A DNA stretch of 64,000 nucleotides from Arthrobacter sp. DNA4 (GCF_024362385.1 NZ_CP101466.1:310001-374000); one strand, 5' to 3'. Positions 34,182 to 43,074 are shown, counted from the stretch's first letter. The notes: generated from the letters alone by a model not told the origin. A program made the numbers and translations.

Positions 34182-34652
34182 ATGGGGCTGCGGCTCATTG
34201 TCGGCGCGGACGAAGCCGGTGTTGATTACAAGGACAAGGTCCTGACGGATCTCCGCAACGACCCCCGCGTCAGCGAGGTTATCGACATCGGCGTCAACCG
34301 CACCGACGCCGCGGACGACTTCACCAGGCCCTACCCCTACGTGGGCATTGCGGTAAGCGAGATGATCCGCGACGGCCGGGCCGACCGGGCCATTCTCTTC
34401 TGCGGCACGGGCATCGGCGTGGCCATCGCGGCGAACAAGGTGGAAGGCATCCGCGCCACCGCAGCGCACGACTCGTTCTCGGTTGAGCGCTCCATCCTGT
34501 CCAACGACTGCCAGGTCCTCACCATGGGCCAGCGCGTGGTGGGCATCGAACTTGCCCGCCGCCTGGCAAAGGAATGGATCGGGTACACGTTCGATCCGTC
34601 GTCGGCCTCGGCGGGCAAGGTCAAGGTCCTCACCGACTTCGAGTCCTGCTAG
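34182..34652 (+). CDS. RpiB/LacAB-family sugar-phosphate isomerase
   Basis: 156 residues from ATG 34182, preceded by GGAAGGA at six bases. The upstream ATG 34161 overlaps the kinase end but has no ribosome site. Family landmarks: LRLIVGADEAGVDYKDKVLTDL, the phosphate-binding FCGTGIGVAIAANKVEGIRA, and the catalytic segment AAHDSFSVERSILSNDCQVLTMGQRVVG. RpiB enzymes isomerise ribose-5-phosphate, and close relatives act on erythrulose-4-phosphate to give erythrose-4-phosphate. The latter would feed directly into the transketolase of this regulon. Confidence 0.92.
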   Translation: MGLRLIVGADEAGVDYKDKVLTDLRNDPRVSEVIDIGVNRTDAADDFTRPYPYVGIAVSEMIRDGRADRAILFCGTGIGVAIAANKVEGIRATAAHDSFSVERSILSNDCQVLTMGQRVVGIELARRLAKEWIGYTFDPSSASAGKVKVLTDFESC

Positions 34653-34674
34653 CCGGACACATCGGGGGAATGTC

Positions 34675-34944
34675 ATGAAGCCCTATCCCTGCCACGACTG
34701 GGGGCGCCTGATCGGGGTTCCGGTGGAGATCCGGAGGGACTCTGAGGTGGTGCGGGCCGGTGTGGTGGATGACGCCATGCCGCGCCCGGCCGCGCTGTGG
34801 CTCGCCGCCGACGCCGGTGGCGGCAGGGAACTGTTCACCGCCGCCGAAGGGTACGAGGCATGGATCCGGCCCCGGGAGCTGGGCGGAAAACTCTGCTACA
34901 AGATGGCTGCCGCCCCGTTGCGCGGTGCTCCTAGACTGGGGTGA
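34675..34944 (+). CDS. small conserved-looking hypothetical protein
   Basis: 89 residues from ATG 34675. The open frame extends further upstream, but that overlaps the isomerase gene. The sequence MKPYPCHDWGRLIGVPVEIRRDSEVVRAGVVDDAMPRPAALWLAAD reads like a compact soluble domain, with an AALWLAADAGGGRELFTAAEGYEAWI strand-helix part. I do not recognise a family. Its stop overlaps the next start (TGATG form), suggesting co-translation with the SRPBCC protein. Codon use is normal, so it is probably a real gene. Confidence 0.65.
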   Translation: MKPYPCHDWGRLIGVPVEIRRDSEVVRAGVVDDAMPRPAALWLAADAGGGRELFTAAEGYEAWIRPRELGGKLCYKMAAAPLRGAPRLG

Positions 34945-35384
34945 TGATCACAGTCACCGGAAGTGTGGAAACCAACCTGTCCGCCGAGAAGGCCTTTGCC
35001 TTCATGCGTGAGTTCGAAAACACCAGCAAGTGGGACCCCAACACCCCTGTCATGGACAAAATCACGCCGGGACCCGTGGCCGTGGGGCACAAGTACCACG
35101 CCGAGTCCGAGTTCCGGGGGAAGCGCCAGACCCTGGTCTATGAGGTCATCGAGCTGACGGACAACCACATCAAGCTGCGCGGCGAGAACAAGACCGTAAC
35201 CTCGTTCGATTCCATCGATGTCAGCCCCAACGGGACAGGTTCGGTGGTGAAGTACACGGCCGAGTTCAGCATCCACGGGCTTACCAAGATCATCCAGCCG
35301 CTCCTGAAGCCTGCCTTCAATTCCTTGCGCGATCCCGCACTGAACGGGATCCGGGACACGCTTAACGCGCTGGCAGCGGCCTGA
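34944..35384 (+). CDS. SRPBCC/START-like lipid-binding fold protein
   Basis: 146 residues from ATG 34944. It begins MITVTGSVETNLSAEKAFAFMREFENTSKWDPNTPVMDKITPGPVAVGHKYHAESEFRG, the typical entrance of polyketide-cyclase/SRPBCC proteins, with strands alternating to a long C-terminal helix (LTKIIQPLLKPAFNSLRDPALNGIRDTLNALAAA). Members bind hydrophobic ligands in a helix-grip cavity. The ligand here is unknown. The last 23 bases overlap the convergent carboxylesterase gene. Confidence 0.88.
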   Translation: MITVTGSVETNLSAEKAFAFMREFENTSKWDPNTPVMDKITPGPVAVGHKYHAESEFRGKRQTLVYEVIELTDNHIKLRGENKTVTSFDSIDVSPNGTGSVVKYTAEFSIHGLTKIIQPLLKPAFNSLRDPALNGIRDTLNALAAA

Positions 35385-36918
35385 CGGCTTCGAAGAACTC
35401 CCGGAGCTCCCGGCGCGGATCGTTCTCCAGCCGGATTTCGTCGCGCAGCACCATGGTGCTGCGCGCGTCGCCGTACTCGGGCCATTCCAGTTCCTCAGTT
35501 GCCGGGTTTCCGGTGCCGGCGAAGGCCGCCCAGGCCCCGCTTATGGCGTCGCCGAGGGCTGCCGGTGCCTTGCCCCTGGTGAGGAACGCAGCCTCCGGTG
35601 CGTCCAGGTGCCGGAAGACGAAGGGGATGTCCAGGGCGTGGCAGGCGCCAAGTTTTCCGCCCATCGCCGGGCTGCGCCACGTGAACAGGTAGGCGAAGGT
35701 CTTTCCGGTTGCTCCGTTTCGGGCCGCGAGGCTCCTGGAATCCAGCAGGCGGTTGCTCGGCTGGCGGTACAGGGAGTCCGCGATCGAGGCCTCGAGTAGT
35801 TCCTTCCCCGTGGCTTCCCGGCCCATCACCCGGGCCAGTGCTTCGGTGTAGCCGGAGGCCGCTGCCTCCGGCACTCCGCTGCCGGCAAGGGTTGCGGCGG
35901 CGCGGCCAGGGTAGTCGGGGTCGCCGGCGGCAGGCGGCCGCATTTCGACGGCGAATGAACCCTCATTGAGGTTGGTCCCGATCAGCAGGTCCACCCAGCC
36001 GTTGAGCCCGTTACGGATGCTTTCCAGCGGCGGCGCGGGAAGTGACGGTGTCCCGGACGTCGGCTGGAACGGCAGAGGCACCGCGAAGGATTCAGCGGCG
36101 AAACGCTTCTCAAGGTCCTGTTGGGCGGCCAGCAGCCGCTCCACCGGAAGCGTGAGGAGTTCCGCGGCGGAGGACGGCGCCAGGCCGCACAGCTCAAGGA
36201 ACAGCGAAGTGATGCGGGCCGACTCCTCCGGCCGGCGGTACCGTTCCGCTGTGCCGCTCTGCATGATGGCCCGGCGGAAGAGCCCATCCGACGCCGGCAT
36301 GCCCAGCAGCGTGCCGATCGCTGCCGCGCCTGCGGACTCGCCGAAAGCGGTGACGTTGTCCGGGTCGCCGCCGAACGCGGCGATGTTCCGGCGCACCCAG
36401 CGGAGGGCCTCCAGCTGGTCCAGCAGGGCGAGGTTTCCGGAGTCTTCATACCCGGCCCCCAGCAGATCAGCCAGGTGCAGGAAGCCCAGCGCGCCCAGGC
36501 GGTAGTTGATGGACACCAGCACCACGCCCGCCGCGGCGGCGAGCCGGGCGCCGTCGTACATGCCGTCACTGTTGGCGCCCAGAAGGTACGCGCCGCCATG
36601 GATCCATACCATGACCGGCCTGGCGGGACCGTCCGTCCCCGGTGTCCAGATGTTCAGGTTCAGGCAGCCTTCCTCGCTCCAGGTGCGCGGATTGGCTCCC
36701 GGGGGTGCGGGGGATTCCGGGTTCTGCGGCGCTGCGGGACCCGGTGCGGTGCAGTCCAGCCCTTCGGTCCACGGCGGGACCGGGACCGGGGGCAGGAAAC
36801 GGTTGGCGCCCGACGGCGGCGCGGCGTAAGGGATGCCAAGGAACCGGTGGATGGTGGTCCCGTCAGTTTCCAGGGAAGTGCCGTGGACGGGTCCGCTGGG
36901 CGTGGAGAGGCGCGTCAT
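35362..36918 (-). CDS. type-B carboxylesterase
   Basis: 518 residues from ATG 36918. The open frame beyond this start runs through the ANTAR promoter and is not convincing. The type-B carboxylesterase landmarks are present: FLGIPYAAPP, EEGCLNLNIWTP, the oxyanion hole WIHGGAYLLG, and the nucleophile elbow in FGESAGAAAIGTLL. The triad Glu is in LIGTNLNEGSF and the His in GACHALDIPFVF. Cytoplasmic (no signal peptide), it hydrolyses esters of broad structure. It could relate to para-nitrobenzyl esterases. Divergent from the GAF-ANTAR gene at 37022. Confidence 0.93.
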   Translation of the reverse strand: MTRLSTPSGPVHGTSLETDGTTIHRFLGIPYAAPPSGANRFLPPVPVPPWTEGLDCTAPGPAAPQNPESPAPPGANPRTWSEEGCLNLNIWTPGTDGPARPVMVWIHGGAYLLGANSDGMYDGARLAAAAGVVLVSINYRLGALGFLHLADLLGAGYEDSGNLALLDQLEALRWVRRNIAAFGGDPDNVTAFGESAGAAAIGTLLGMPASDGLFRRAIMQSGTAERYRRPEESARITSLFLELCGLAPSSAAELLTLPVERLLAAQQDLEKRFAAESFAVPLPFQPTSGTPSLPAPPLESIRNGLNGWVDLLIGTNLNEGSFAVEMRPPAAGDPDYPGRAAATLAGSGVPEAAASGYTEALARVMGREATGKELLEASIADSLYRQPSNRLLDSRSLAARNGATGKTFAYLFTWRSPAMGGKLGACHALDIPFVFRHLDAPEAAFLTRGKAPAALGDAISGAWAAFAGTGNPATEELEWPEYGDARSTMVLRDEIRLENDPRRELREFFEAVRPLPAR

Positions 36919-37021
36919 GGTTGACAGGTTACGGTGTCCGCACAGGTAGGCTGTCATCACCGTTCGGCAGTGGGCGGCCACGAATGCTGTGGCGTTTAAC
37001 CATTGTCCGGAGGTAAGACCC

Positions 37022-37774
37022 GTGCTGAACGCCGGCGTCCCTGAATACAGGGACTTCGCAGACGTTGCCCTGCATCTCCAGGATTCGTTCCTGCAGAACC
37101 AGGAGGTGGAGGCGTTCCTCCATGACCTGGCGGAGTATGCTGCCTCGCGGCTCGGCTCTCGGGACCATGAGTGTTCGTGTGAAATTACGGTGCTGCGTCC
37201 CAAGAAACCCGCAGCGACCGCCAGCAGCCGGTCGGGTGGGGCGCTCATAACCCCGCTGGAGTCCAAATACGGTGACGGTCCGGGACTGACTGCCATGGGC
37301 AGCGGAGGCACGGTCCTGGTGTGTGACCTGCGGCGGGAGCAGCGGTGGCCGGAGTACGTCAAGGCGCTCCGGCGGCAGGGAATCCTTTCGGTGCTGAGTG
37401 TCCCGGCCGTGCTGGAGGGGGACGCCCGGGGCGTCCTGACGTTCTACTGCTCAGAGCCCGTTGCCTCCGGCGGCGACGGCGTCCACGCCGCGGAGGCCTT
37501 TGTGCGCCAGGCGTCCAAGGGCCTGAAGCTTGCCCTGCGGATGCTGAAGCTGGAGGAGACAAGGGACGGCATGAGTGCGGCCATGCAGACGCGCACGGTA
37601 ATCGACCTGGCAACGGGGGCCATCATGGCGCAGAACCGCTGCACCCAAGCGGCCGCCTTCAAGCTGCTGCGGGACGCGTCCAACAGCAGGAACATGAAGC
37701 TCCGCGAGGTTGCCGCGGCCGTGGTCGCATCCGTGGCCGGCGCCGCGGAGACCTTCACCTACTTCGACGAGTAG
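37022..37774 (+). CDS. GAF-ANTAR regulator (second)
   Basis: 250 residues from GTG 37022, chosen because GGAGG (37009-37013) is eight bases upstream. GAF-like domain about residues 15-170 (FADVALHLQDSFLQNQEVEAFLHDLAEYAASRL, DLRREQRWPEYVKALRRQGILSVLSVPAVLEGDARGVLTFY). The ANTAR helix bundle follows: LEETRDGMSAAMQTRTVIDLATGAIMAQNRCTQAAAFKLLRDASNSRNMKLREVA. The tail ends in FTYFDE. It likely binds RNA hairpins to prevent termination. No target can be named from here. The GAF part has one Cys pair (CSC) near residue 57. Confidence 0.9.
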   Translation: MLNAGVPEYRDFADVALHLQDSFLQNQEVEAFLHDLAEYAASRLGSRDHECSCEITVLRPKKPAATASSRSGGALITPLESKYGDGPGLTAMGSGGTVLVCDLRREQRWPEYVKALRRQGILSVLSVPAVLEGDARGVLTFYCSEPVASGGDGVHAAEAFVRQASKGLKLALRMLKLEETRDGMSAAMQTRTVIDLATGAIMAQNRCTQAAAFKLLRDASNSRNMKLREVAAAVVASVAGAAETFTYFDE

Positions 37775-38064
37775 GGGTCCTTCCGCTCCGGGTCATGCCG
37801 CTCCGGCCGGAGAAGGAACAAATGGGAGTTGCTGAGGGGGGCCCGCAGCGGCAGGCCTTCGGCGGCGCAGTGTTCATTGACGGCCTGGGCCAGCGCGTCC
37901 CGCTCCTTCGGCGAAAGGGTCCCCTGGCCGTCGCAATAGTCGCGGATGAGCTGCTCGGAGGCATCGCCACCCAGCGCTACGAACTCCAGCCACAACTGGG
38001 CCAGGTCAAGCCGGTATTCCTTGATGACAGCACCGGTCAGGGCCTGCTGGTCCACGGCATCCAT
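37759..38064 (-). CDS. small hypothetical protein
   Basis: 101 residues from ATG 38064, with GAGG about nine bases upstream. Mostly helical: MDAVDQQALTGAVIKEYRLDLAQLWLEFVALGGDASEQLIRDYCDG, then LSPKERDALAQAVNEHCAAEGLPLRAPLSNSHLFL. No membrane helix and no known motif that I can name. The 3' end overlaps the ANTAR gene by 16 bases in convergent orientation. Its promoter faces the ATPase gene at 38170, leaving about 105 bases between them. Confidence 0.65.
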   Translation of the reverse strand: MDAVDQQALTGAVIKEYRLDLAQLWLEFVALGGDASEQLIRDYCDGQGTLSPKERDALAQAVNEHCAAEGLPLRAPLSNSHLFLLRPERHDPERKDPYSSK

Positions 38065-38169
38065 CGTCCCGTCCTCGCGATTGGCTATACCCCTACACTT
38101 TGCTTTCGGAGCGGCGGAGCCGGTGGATGGGAAAAGGTTCGAAACTTTTTTGCCTGCAAGAATGGGTCC

Positions 38170-38892
38170 ATGCCTCTGCGCACTTACCCCGTCCGGCGGC
38201 TGGCAGAGGATCCCGGGAACGTTCTGGACCGGGCTCTCTGGCCGGTCGTGCTGCCACCGGTGTCCCAGGTCCTTGACCAGGGACTCGACCTGGGGCCGGT
38301 CACCATCCTGGTCGGCGAGAACGGGTCGGGGAAATCCACGCTGGTGGAAGCCCTTGCGCTCGCCTGCGGGCTGTCTCCAGAGGGTGGCTCCACAGGCGCA
38401 CGGCATGCCACGCGCCGCACCGAATCAGTCCTGGGCGACCACCTGCAGCTGATCCGGAACGCCGGTGCCACCCGGCGGGGATACTTCCTGAGGGCTGAGA
38501 CGATGCACGGGTTCTACACGTACCTGGAGCAGAACCCCAGCACAGCCCTCCCGGACATTCCGTTCCATGACATGTCCCACGGAGAGTCCTTCCTGCAGCT
38601 GGCAGCCGACCGCTTCAACGGTCATGGGCTGTGGGTCCTCGACGAACCGGAATCCGCCCTCTCCTTCTCGGGCTGCCTGAGCCTGCTGTCCGTCCTGAAG
38701 GAACTGCTTGCCGACGGAGGATCCCAGGTGGTGATGTCCACGCATTCCCCGCTGCTGGCGGCCCTTCCCGGGGCCTCGATCCTCGAAGTGGGGCCCTGGG
38801 GATTACGGCCCCGGGCCTGGGCGGAATTGGAGCTCGTCGCGAACTGGCGGCGGTTCATGGACTCGCCCGAACGCTACCTCCGCCACATCTAG
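38170..38892 (+). CDS. ABC-type AAA ATPase, small stand-alone form
   Basis: 240 residues from ATG 38170. The upstream part of the frame lies antisense to the gene at 37759 and is ignored. Walker A ILVGENGSGKSTLVEALA (about residues 46-63), signature-like MSHGESFLQLAADRF, Walker B GLWVLDEPESALSFSGCLSLL, and a switch His in VVMSTHSPLLAALPGASILEVG. There is no membrane partner. Single-domain ATPases of this kind resemble SMC/RecF-like AAA_21 proteins sometimes tied to defence or repair, but here no partner gene is adjacent, so the role is open. Confidence 0.85.
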   Translation: MPLRTYPVRRLAEDPGNVLDRALWPVVLPPVSQVLDQGLDLGPVTILVGENGSGKSTLVEALALACGLSPEGGSTGARHATRRTESVLGDHLQLIRNAGATRRGYFLRAETMHGFYTYLEQNPSTALPDIPFHDMSHGESFLQLAADRFNGHGLWVLDEPESALSFSGCLSLLSVLKELLADGGSQVVMSTHSPLLAALPGASILEVGPWGLRPRAWAELELVANWRRFMDSPERYLRHI

Positions 38893-38982
38893 CCCCGTGG
38901 GACCTTCGCCCCTAGGCAGCAAACCCGCCCAGGCAGTCAACTTGAGTGTCTGGGGCAGGAAACACAACAGGAGGCAAGGACC

Positions 38983-39267
38983 ATGGGCGCATGTGACGTC
39001 TGCGGCAGCAGTGAGGGCCGCATGTTCACCGTCAGTATGGGGAACCAGACCGGAACATTCGACAGCTTCGAATGCGCCATCCACATGATGGCTCCGGCGT
39101 GCGAGCACTGCGGCTGCCGGATCCTGGGCCACGCCGTTGAAAGCGAGGCCGGCATCTACTGCTGCCTGCACTGCGCGAAGGAAGCAGGGAATCCGCACCA
39201 GGCCGCCAAGGCGGAGCATTCGACGGTGGCCGTGCCTGCGCAGGGGACCGCAGCGGGCCAGGCCTAG
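38983..39267 (+). CDS. cysteine-rich prokaryotic-metallothionein-like protein
   Basis: 94 residues with GGAGG about eight bases before the start. Cysteines and histidines sit in metal-ligand spacing: CDVC (4-7), ECAIH (about 30-34), CEHCGC (about 40-45), CCLHC (about 59-63). The block FDSFECAIHMMAPACEHCGCRILGHAVE is shared with small zinc-binding or metallothionein-like proteins of Actinobacteria. The last 25 residues are a disordered Ala/Gln tail. It could buffer zinc or sense metal or redox state. The universal stress gene follows 40 bases later. Confidence 0.75.
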   Translation: MGACDVCGSSEGRMFTVSMGNQTGTFDSFECAIHMMAPACEHCGCRILGHAVESEAGIYCCLHCAKEAGNPHQAAKAEHSTVAVPAQGTAAGQA

Positions 39268-39306
39268 TCCCGCCGGAAGAACTTCACAACAGGAGAAAGG
39301 GAAACG

Positions 39307-39744
39307 GTGGTAAGCAACGGAAGTTTCAGGATAGTGGTGGGCGTGGACGGGTCAGACCAGTCCAAGGCAGCCATGGATTGGGCGGTCGAGGAGTCCAGGC
39401 TGCACAAGGGTGAGGTCCGGGCATTGACGGCCTGGAGCTTCCCCTACGTCAGTGATGCCATGGGCACTTCCTGGGACTACGAGATCTTCGAGAAGGACGC
39501 CCAGGCCATCCTGGAAGCGGAGCTCGAGCGGGTCAAGGACCGGGGTGTAACCATTACCGGGCGCATCGTGGAGGGGAATCCGGCGTCGGCGCTTATTGAC
39601 GCTTCCCGGGATGCGGACCTGGTGGCGGTCGGTTCGCGCGGCCACGGCGGATTCACCGGGATGCTGCTCGGCTCCGTGTCCCACCAGACCATCCACCACG
39701 CGCACTGTCCGGTGCTGGTGATCCGCGAACCCAGCTCCGACTAA
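39307..39744 (+). CDS. universal stress protein, UspA family
   Basis: 145 residues from GTG 39307 with AGGAGAAAGGG upstream. The Usp fold begins FRIVVGVDGSDQSKAAMDWAVEESRLH. The ATP-binding signature near the C-terminus is GSRGHGGFTGMLLGSVSHQTIHHAHCPVLVI, matching G-2x-G-9x-G(S/T). It should bind ATP and respond to starvation or oxygen stress. The stop overlaps the convergent methyltransferase gene by four bases. Confidence 0.95.
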   Translation: MVSNGSFRIVVGVDGSDQSKAAMDWAVEESRLHKGEVRALTAWSFPYVSDAMGTSWDYEIFEKDAQAILEAELERVKDRGVTITGRIVEGNPASALIDASRDADLVAVGSRGHGGFTGMLLGSVSHQTIHHAHCPVLVIREPSSD

Positions 39745-40676
39745 GGCGTGCGGCGGGCTCCACGGAACGTGGGGACCCAGCAGCGCACCGCTTCGCGGTA
39801 GTGCTGGAACTCGGCACCGAACCGCTCCGCGAGGTCTGCTTCTTCCAAGGGCCGGACCGCATAGTTCCATACCAGGGAGCCCAGGACTGCATAGGCCACC
39901 ACGAGCCACGACTGCAGCAGCAGGCCCACCGCGGCTCCCTGCACTATGCCTGCCACCGCCATCGGGTTCCGGATCCACCGGTAGGGCCCGGCGATCACCA
40001 GGCGGTTGGGCATGGCCGACGGCAATGGCGTTCCATCTCCCAGGGTGGACATCACCACCGCCGACCAAATCCCCAGGCCGCTCGCCAGGACCAGGATGGC
40101 GGTACCGGCCGGAACTGCCAACGGGGGAAAGGCCAGGGACAAGCCCCAGCGCTGTTCAAGGAAACCCAGGATGGGCGGAACAAGGCCCAGGAAGAAACCC
40201 CAGAACACCATGATCTGCGCGAGCGTTCCGGCCATGTGGCGTCCCGGTCGTGGGCGGCTGCGGGCCTGCCGGAAAGCGAAGGGGCCGCGCACAATCCACT
40301 CGGTGGGGATGCGCCCCAGCAGGACAAGGCAGAGCGCAGCGGCTGTACCTGAGGTTGCAGCCCCCATGGCCAGCACACCCAGGCCTGCCTGGGCCGTGGC
40401 GGTGGCATAGACGGCCAGGGCGGCGGTGACGAGGACGGTCCACGAGGTGCTGACGACGGCGGCTGTCCGTACTCCGGCGGCCGCGGCAGCGGAGGCAACA
40501 ACAAAAAGGGGAACGTCGAAGGTGGCGGTGAGGACGGGGTCGAGTCCGCCGAGGGTGGCCCGGCGAATCCCGGGCGATAGGAAAACAGCGACCCACCAGA
40601 GGCCGCCAGCCACTGCCTGCAGGGCAAAATACGCCCGGCCCCACCAGGCCAAATCCCCTTGGGCCAAGCGTGGCAC
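39741..40676 (-). CDS. membrane isoprenylcysteine methyltransferase-like protein
   Basis: 311 residues from GTG 40676, which has a G-rich ribosome site. The longer frame opens with TTG 40715 touching GGAGG, too close to be used. About seven hydrophobic helices. The C-terminal part has the ICMT/phospholipid-methyltransferase signature RLVIAGPYRWIRNPMAVAGIVQG and RPLEEADLAERFGAEFQHYREAVRCWVP, with the Arg/Glu pair that binds S-adenosylmethionine. The long multi-helix N-terminal half is not part of the core domain. Substrate unknown, possibly a membrane lipid or prenylated compound. Confidence 0.85.
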   Translation of the reverse strand: MPRLAQGDLAWWGRAYFALQAVAGGLWWVAVFLSPGIRRATLGGLDPVLTATFDVPLFVVASAAAAAGVRTAAVVSTSWTVLVTAALAVYATATAQAGLGVLAMGAATSGTAAALCLVLLGRIPTEWIVRGPFAFRQARSRPRPGRHMAGTLAQIMVFWGFFLGLVPPILGFLEQRWGLSLAFPPLAVPAGTAILVLASGLGIWSAVVMSTLGDGTPLPSAMPNRLVIAGPYRWIRNPMAVAGIVQGAAVGLLLQSWLVVAYAVLGSLVWNYAVRPLEEADLAERFGAEFQHYREAVRCWVPTFRGARRTP

Positions 40677-40836
40677 GGATCCCCCCGAATCGTTCCAGTG
40701 AATGAAAGCTGCCAACCCTCCGGCGTGTCTGGCAGCAAGACTTGTTCCTGAGACTACCTGTTGAGCCGGGACTGTCTGCCGGCCTGGGGGAAGGATGACT
40801 CACCGGCTGAATCCCCGGACCTGTGAAAGGACCAGC

Positions 40837-41661
40837 ATGGACATGATTCGGGTCGAGCCCCGGTGCCGCGTGATAATCGACAACGACTGGGCAGGGGACC
40901 CGGACGGGCTGGCGGCCCTGGCCCACCATGCGTTGTCGCCCGCCAACAACATCGTGGCGGTCACCAGTTCATTGACCAACCCGATGTTTGGACCGCCCGG
41001 GGGCATGGCGCAAAGGGGCGCGGACCTCGCGGCCGGTTTGCTGCGGGTACTGAAGCGGCCGGAAGTGTCAGACGTGCAGGCCGGGTCCGATGCCCCCTTC
41101 ACCGGGCAAGCCCGGGACAATGCGGCTGCCCGTGCCATTGTGGACGCCGTGGCGGCCGGAGGAGAGCTGCCCCTGATCCTTGTCTGTGCCGGCCCGCTCA
41201 CCAACGTGGCCGATGCGCTCCTGCTGGATCCCGCCGTCGCCCTTTCCCTCACCCTCGCGTGGGTGGGCGGGGCCGCGGCGAACGGGGAGGAGTACAACTA
41301 CTTCACGGATCCCGCCGCCGCGGACTTTGTGCTGGGAAACCAAGAGTTGGCCGTCTGGCAGTTCCCGGCGGAGACGTACCGGCAGGTGGTTGCCCCTGTG
41401 GCTGAACTCGATCATGCCTTCAGGAACTCAGGGTGCGCGTGGCTGTGGGAGCTCTTCAACAACCTGGAGGTACCAAATTTCGTGAAATTCGGGCCGTTGT
41501 GGTGCCTGGGCGACAGTGCACCCCTGGTGGTGACCGGGCTCGACGACGTTACGTCCACCTTCACGGAAACGGGCACCCAGCCCTCCCGCCGGACCTACAC
41601 CTCGGTGGATGCACGGTTGATCATGGCGGACTTCCTCGCGAAGCTGCGGCTGCATCAGTAG
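40837..41661 (+). CDS. nucleoside hydrolase (IUNH family)
   Basis: 274 residues from ATG 40837, with AAAGGA five bases upstream. The calcium-binding N-terminal motif appears as VIIDNDWAGDPDGLAALAHHAL (family DTDxGxDDxxAL, here slightly divergent). LILVCAGPLTNVADALLLDP is the substrate-loop block. EYNYFTDPAAADFVLG follows, then FRNSGCAWLWELFNN. The expected active-site Asp near the C-terminus (DSAPLVVTGL) is present. The length is short of the usual 310. It would cleave ribonucleosides to base and ribose. It stands alone and is convergent with the GH1 gene. Confidence 0.88.
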   Translation: MDMIRVEPRCRVIIDNDWAGDPDGLAALAHHALSPANNIVAVTSSLTNPMFGPPGGMAQRGADLAAGLLRVLKRPEVSDVQAGSDAPFTGQARDNAAARAIVDAVAAGGELPLILVCAGPLTNVADALLLDPAVALSLTLAWVGGAAANGEEYNYFTDPAAADFVLGNQELAVWQFPAETYRQVVAPVAELDHAFRNSGCAWLWELFNNLEVPNFVKFGPLWCLGDSAPLVVTGLDDVTSTFTETGTQPSRRTYTSVDARLIMADFLAKLRLHQ

Positions 41662-41674
41662 CAGGCAAGGACAA

Positions 41675-41701
41675 GCCCGGACCTCCAAGGGAAGTCCGGG
41701 C
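41675..41701. terminator. bidirectional hairpin between convergent genes
   Basis: GCCCGGAC (41675-41682) pairs with GTCCGGGC (41694-41701) with an 11-base loop, centred between the nucleoside hydrolase stop and the GH1 stop. Short T-rich sequence follows on the plus strand (CGTTCGCTGTTG). Confidence 0.6.
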
Positions 41702-41713
41702 CGTTCGCTGTTG

Positions 41714-42973
41714 TCAGGCGGGCTGCGGCGCCCCCGCCTGGGCGTGTTCCCTGGCGAAGTTGCCCAGCCAGCGTGCGCTGTCCTTGGGCGTGCGTTCCTG
41801 GGTGGAGCGGTCGACGGCGATCAGGCCGAACTTGGGCCGGTAACCGAAGATCCACTCGAAGTTGTCGAACGCCGTCCAGGCGATGTACCCCCGCACGTCG
41901 ATGCCGTCGGCAAGGCAGGAGGCAACGCCGTCGACCGCTGCCTGGAGGTAGGCCAGGCGCTGGGCGTCATCTTCCGTGGCCAGCCCGTTTTCGGTGACGA
42001 TCACCGGGGTGCCGGCAATGCGCCAGGCCTCCCGGATGGTTGCTTCCAGGCCCTGGGGGTAGATCTCCTCACCCATCTGGTTGGTGGGCACGCCCTCCGG
42101 CGCCGGCGCATGGCCGTCCGGGCCGTACACGGTGCGCCCGTAGGTCTGGATGCCCACGAAGTCATCGCCGCGGGACGCTTCCAGGAAGCGCTCGTTGACG
42201 TCGCGGCGCACCCGGTCCGCGATCTCCTCACCGCCCGGGATGGCCTGGATGTCCGAGTTGGCCAGGGTCCAGCCCACCTGCAGCTCCGGGCGGTGCGCCT
42301 TGATCGCTGCAGTGGCGGCCCGGTGCGCGGCCAGTTTGACGTTAAAGCCCGCCTCCGTGGAGCAGAACTGGAACGGAGCCACCGTGCCGGCGTCGACGCC
42401 AAGGCGCTCCGCGGCGGCTGCCCACATGGGGACCGTGCCGCGGTTTTCCGGCGCTTCGCCGCCGATGCCAAACGATTCCAGCAGCCACGGAAGGTTGGGC
42501 TCGTTCAGGGTGCAGGCGACGCCGACGAGGTCACCCAGGTGCGCCATCACGCGGCCGCAGTACCGTGCGAAAAGCTCCGGTGTGCGTTCGCCCTCCCAGC
42601 CGCCCGACCGCAGCAGCCAGAGTGGCGACGCGAAGTGGTGGAACGTGACCACCGGGGTGAGACCGTGCTCCAGGCAGGTTTCCAGCACCCGCTTGTAGTG
42701 CTCCAGTTCGGCCACCGAGAAGTGGCCCTCTTCCGGCTCGATCCGGGCCCACTCCAGGGAGAAGCGATAGCTCGTGAAACCAAGCCCGGCGATCAGCGCG
42801 ATGTCCTCCCGGTACCGGTGGTAGTGGTCCACGGTGTCCCCCGAGGGCTCCGCAAAGATGGTGCCCGGAAGATGTTCCAGGAACCAGATATCGCTGTTGA
42901 CGTTGTTGCCTTCCACCTGGTGGCCTGCGGTGGCCACACCCCATAGGAAGTCCTGCGGAAACGGGTTGGTCAT
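41714..42973 (-). CDS. glycosidase, GH1 (beta-glucosidase-like)
   Basis: 419 residues from ATG 42973, preceded by AGAGGA at six bases. It is shorter than the usual 440-490. The GH1 entrance is FPQDFLWGVATAGHQVEG, the acid/base in ACTLNEPN (Glu 158), and the nucleophile in IVTENGL (Glu 328). AWTAFDNFEWIFGYRPKFGLIAVD is the aglycone-side block. The sequence diverges from classical cellobiases (FHHFASPLWLLRSGGW instead of HWDLP), so another beta-glycoside is likely. No signal peptide. It is divergent from a Dpp-type ABC transporter, which may supply its substrate. Confidence 0.92.
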   Translation of the reverse strand: MTNPFPQDFLWGVATAGHQVEGNNVNSDIWFLEHLPGTIFAEPSGDTVDHYHRYREDIALIAGLGFTSYRFSLEWARIEPEEGHFSVAELEHYKRVLETCLEHGLTPVVTFHHFASPLWLLRSGGWEGERTPELFARYCGRVMAHLGDLVGVACTLNEPNLPWLLESFGIGGEAPENRGTVPMWAAAAERLGVDAGTVAPFQFCSTEAGFNVKLAAHRAATAAIKAHRPELQVGWTLANSDIQAIPGGEEIADRVRRDVNERFLEASRGDDFVGIQTYGRTVYGPDGHAPAPEGVPTNQMGEEIYPQGLEATIREAWRIAGTPVIVTENGLATEDDAQRLAYLQAAVDGVASCLADGIDVRGYIAWTAFDNFEWIFGYRPKFGLIAVDRSTQERTPKDSARWLGNFAREHAQAGAPQPA

Positions 42974-43074
42974 AGGGTTCCTCTCATCATGGACGCACAC
43001 CGGCGCCCCAGGCCTCGCTGCCTGCATCCATCCTGTCCGGCCGCGTGACCGCCGCCACAATACCTTTTCAATCA

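Noticed and set aside
36919..37362. N-terminal extension of the carboxylesterase
   Set aside because: It would overlap the GAF-ANTAR gene and its promoter. The family homology starts at the 36918 start.
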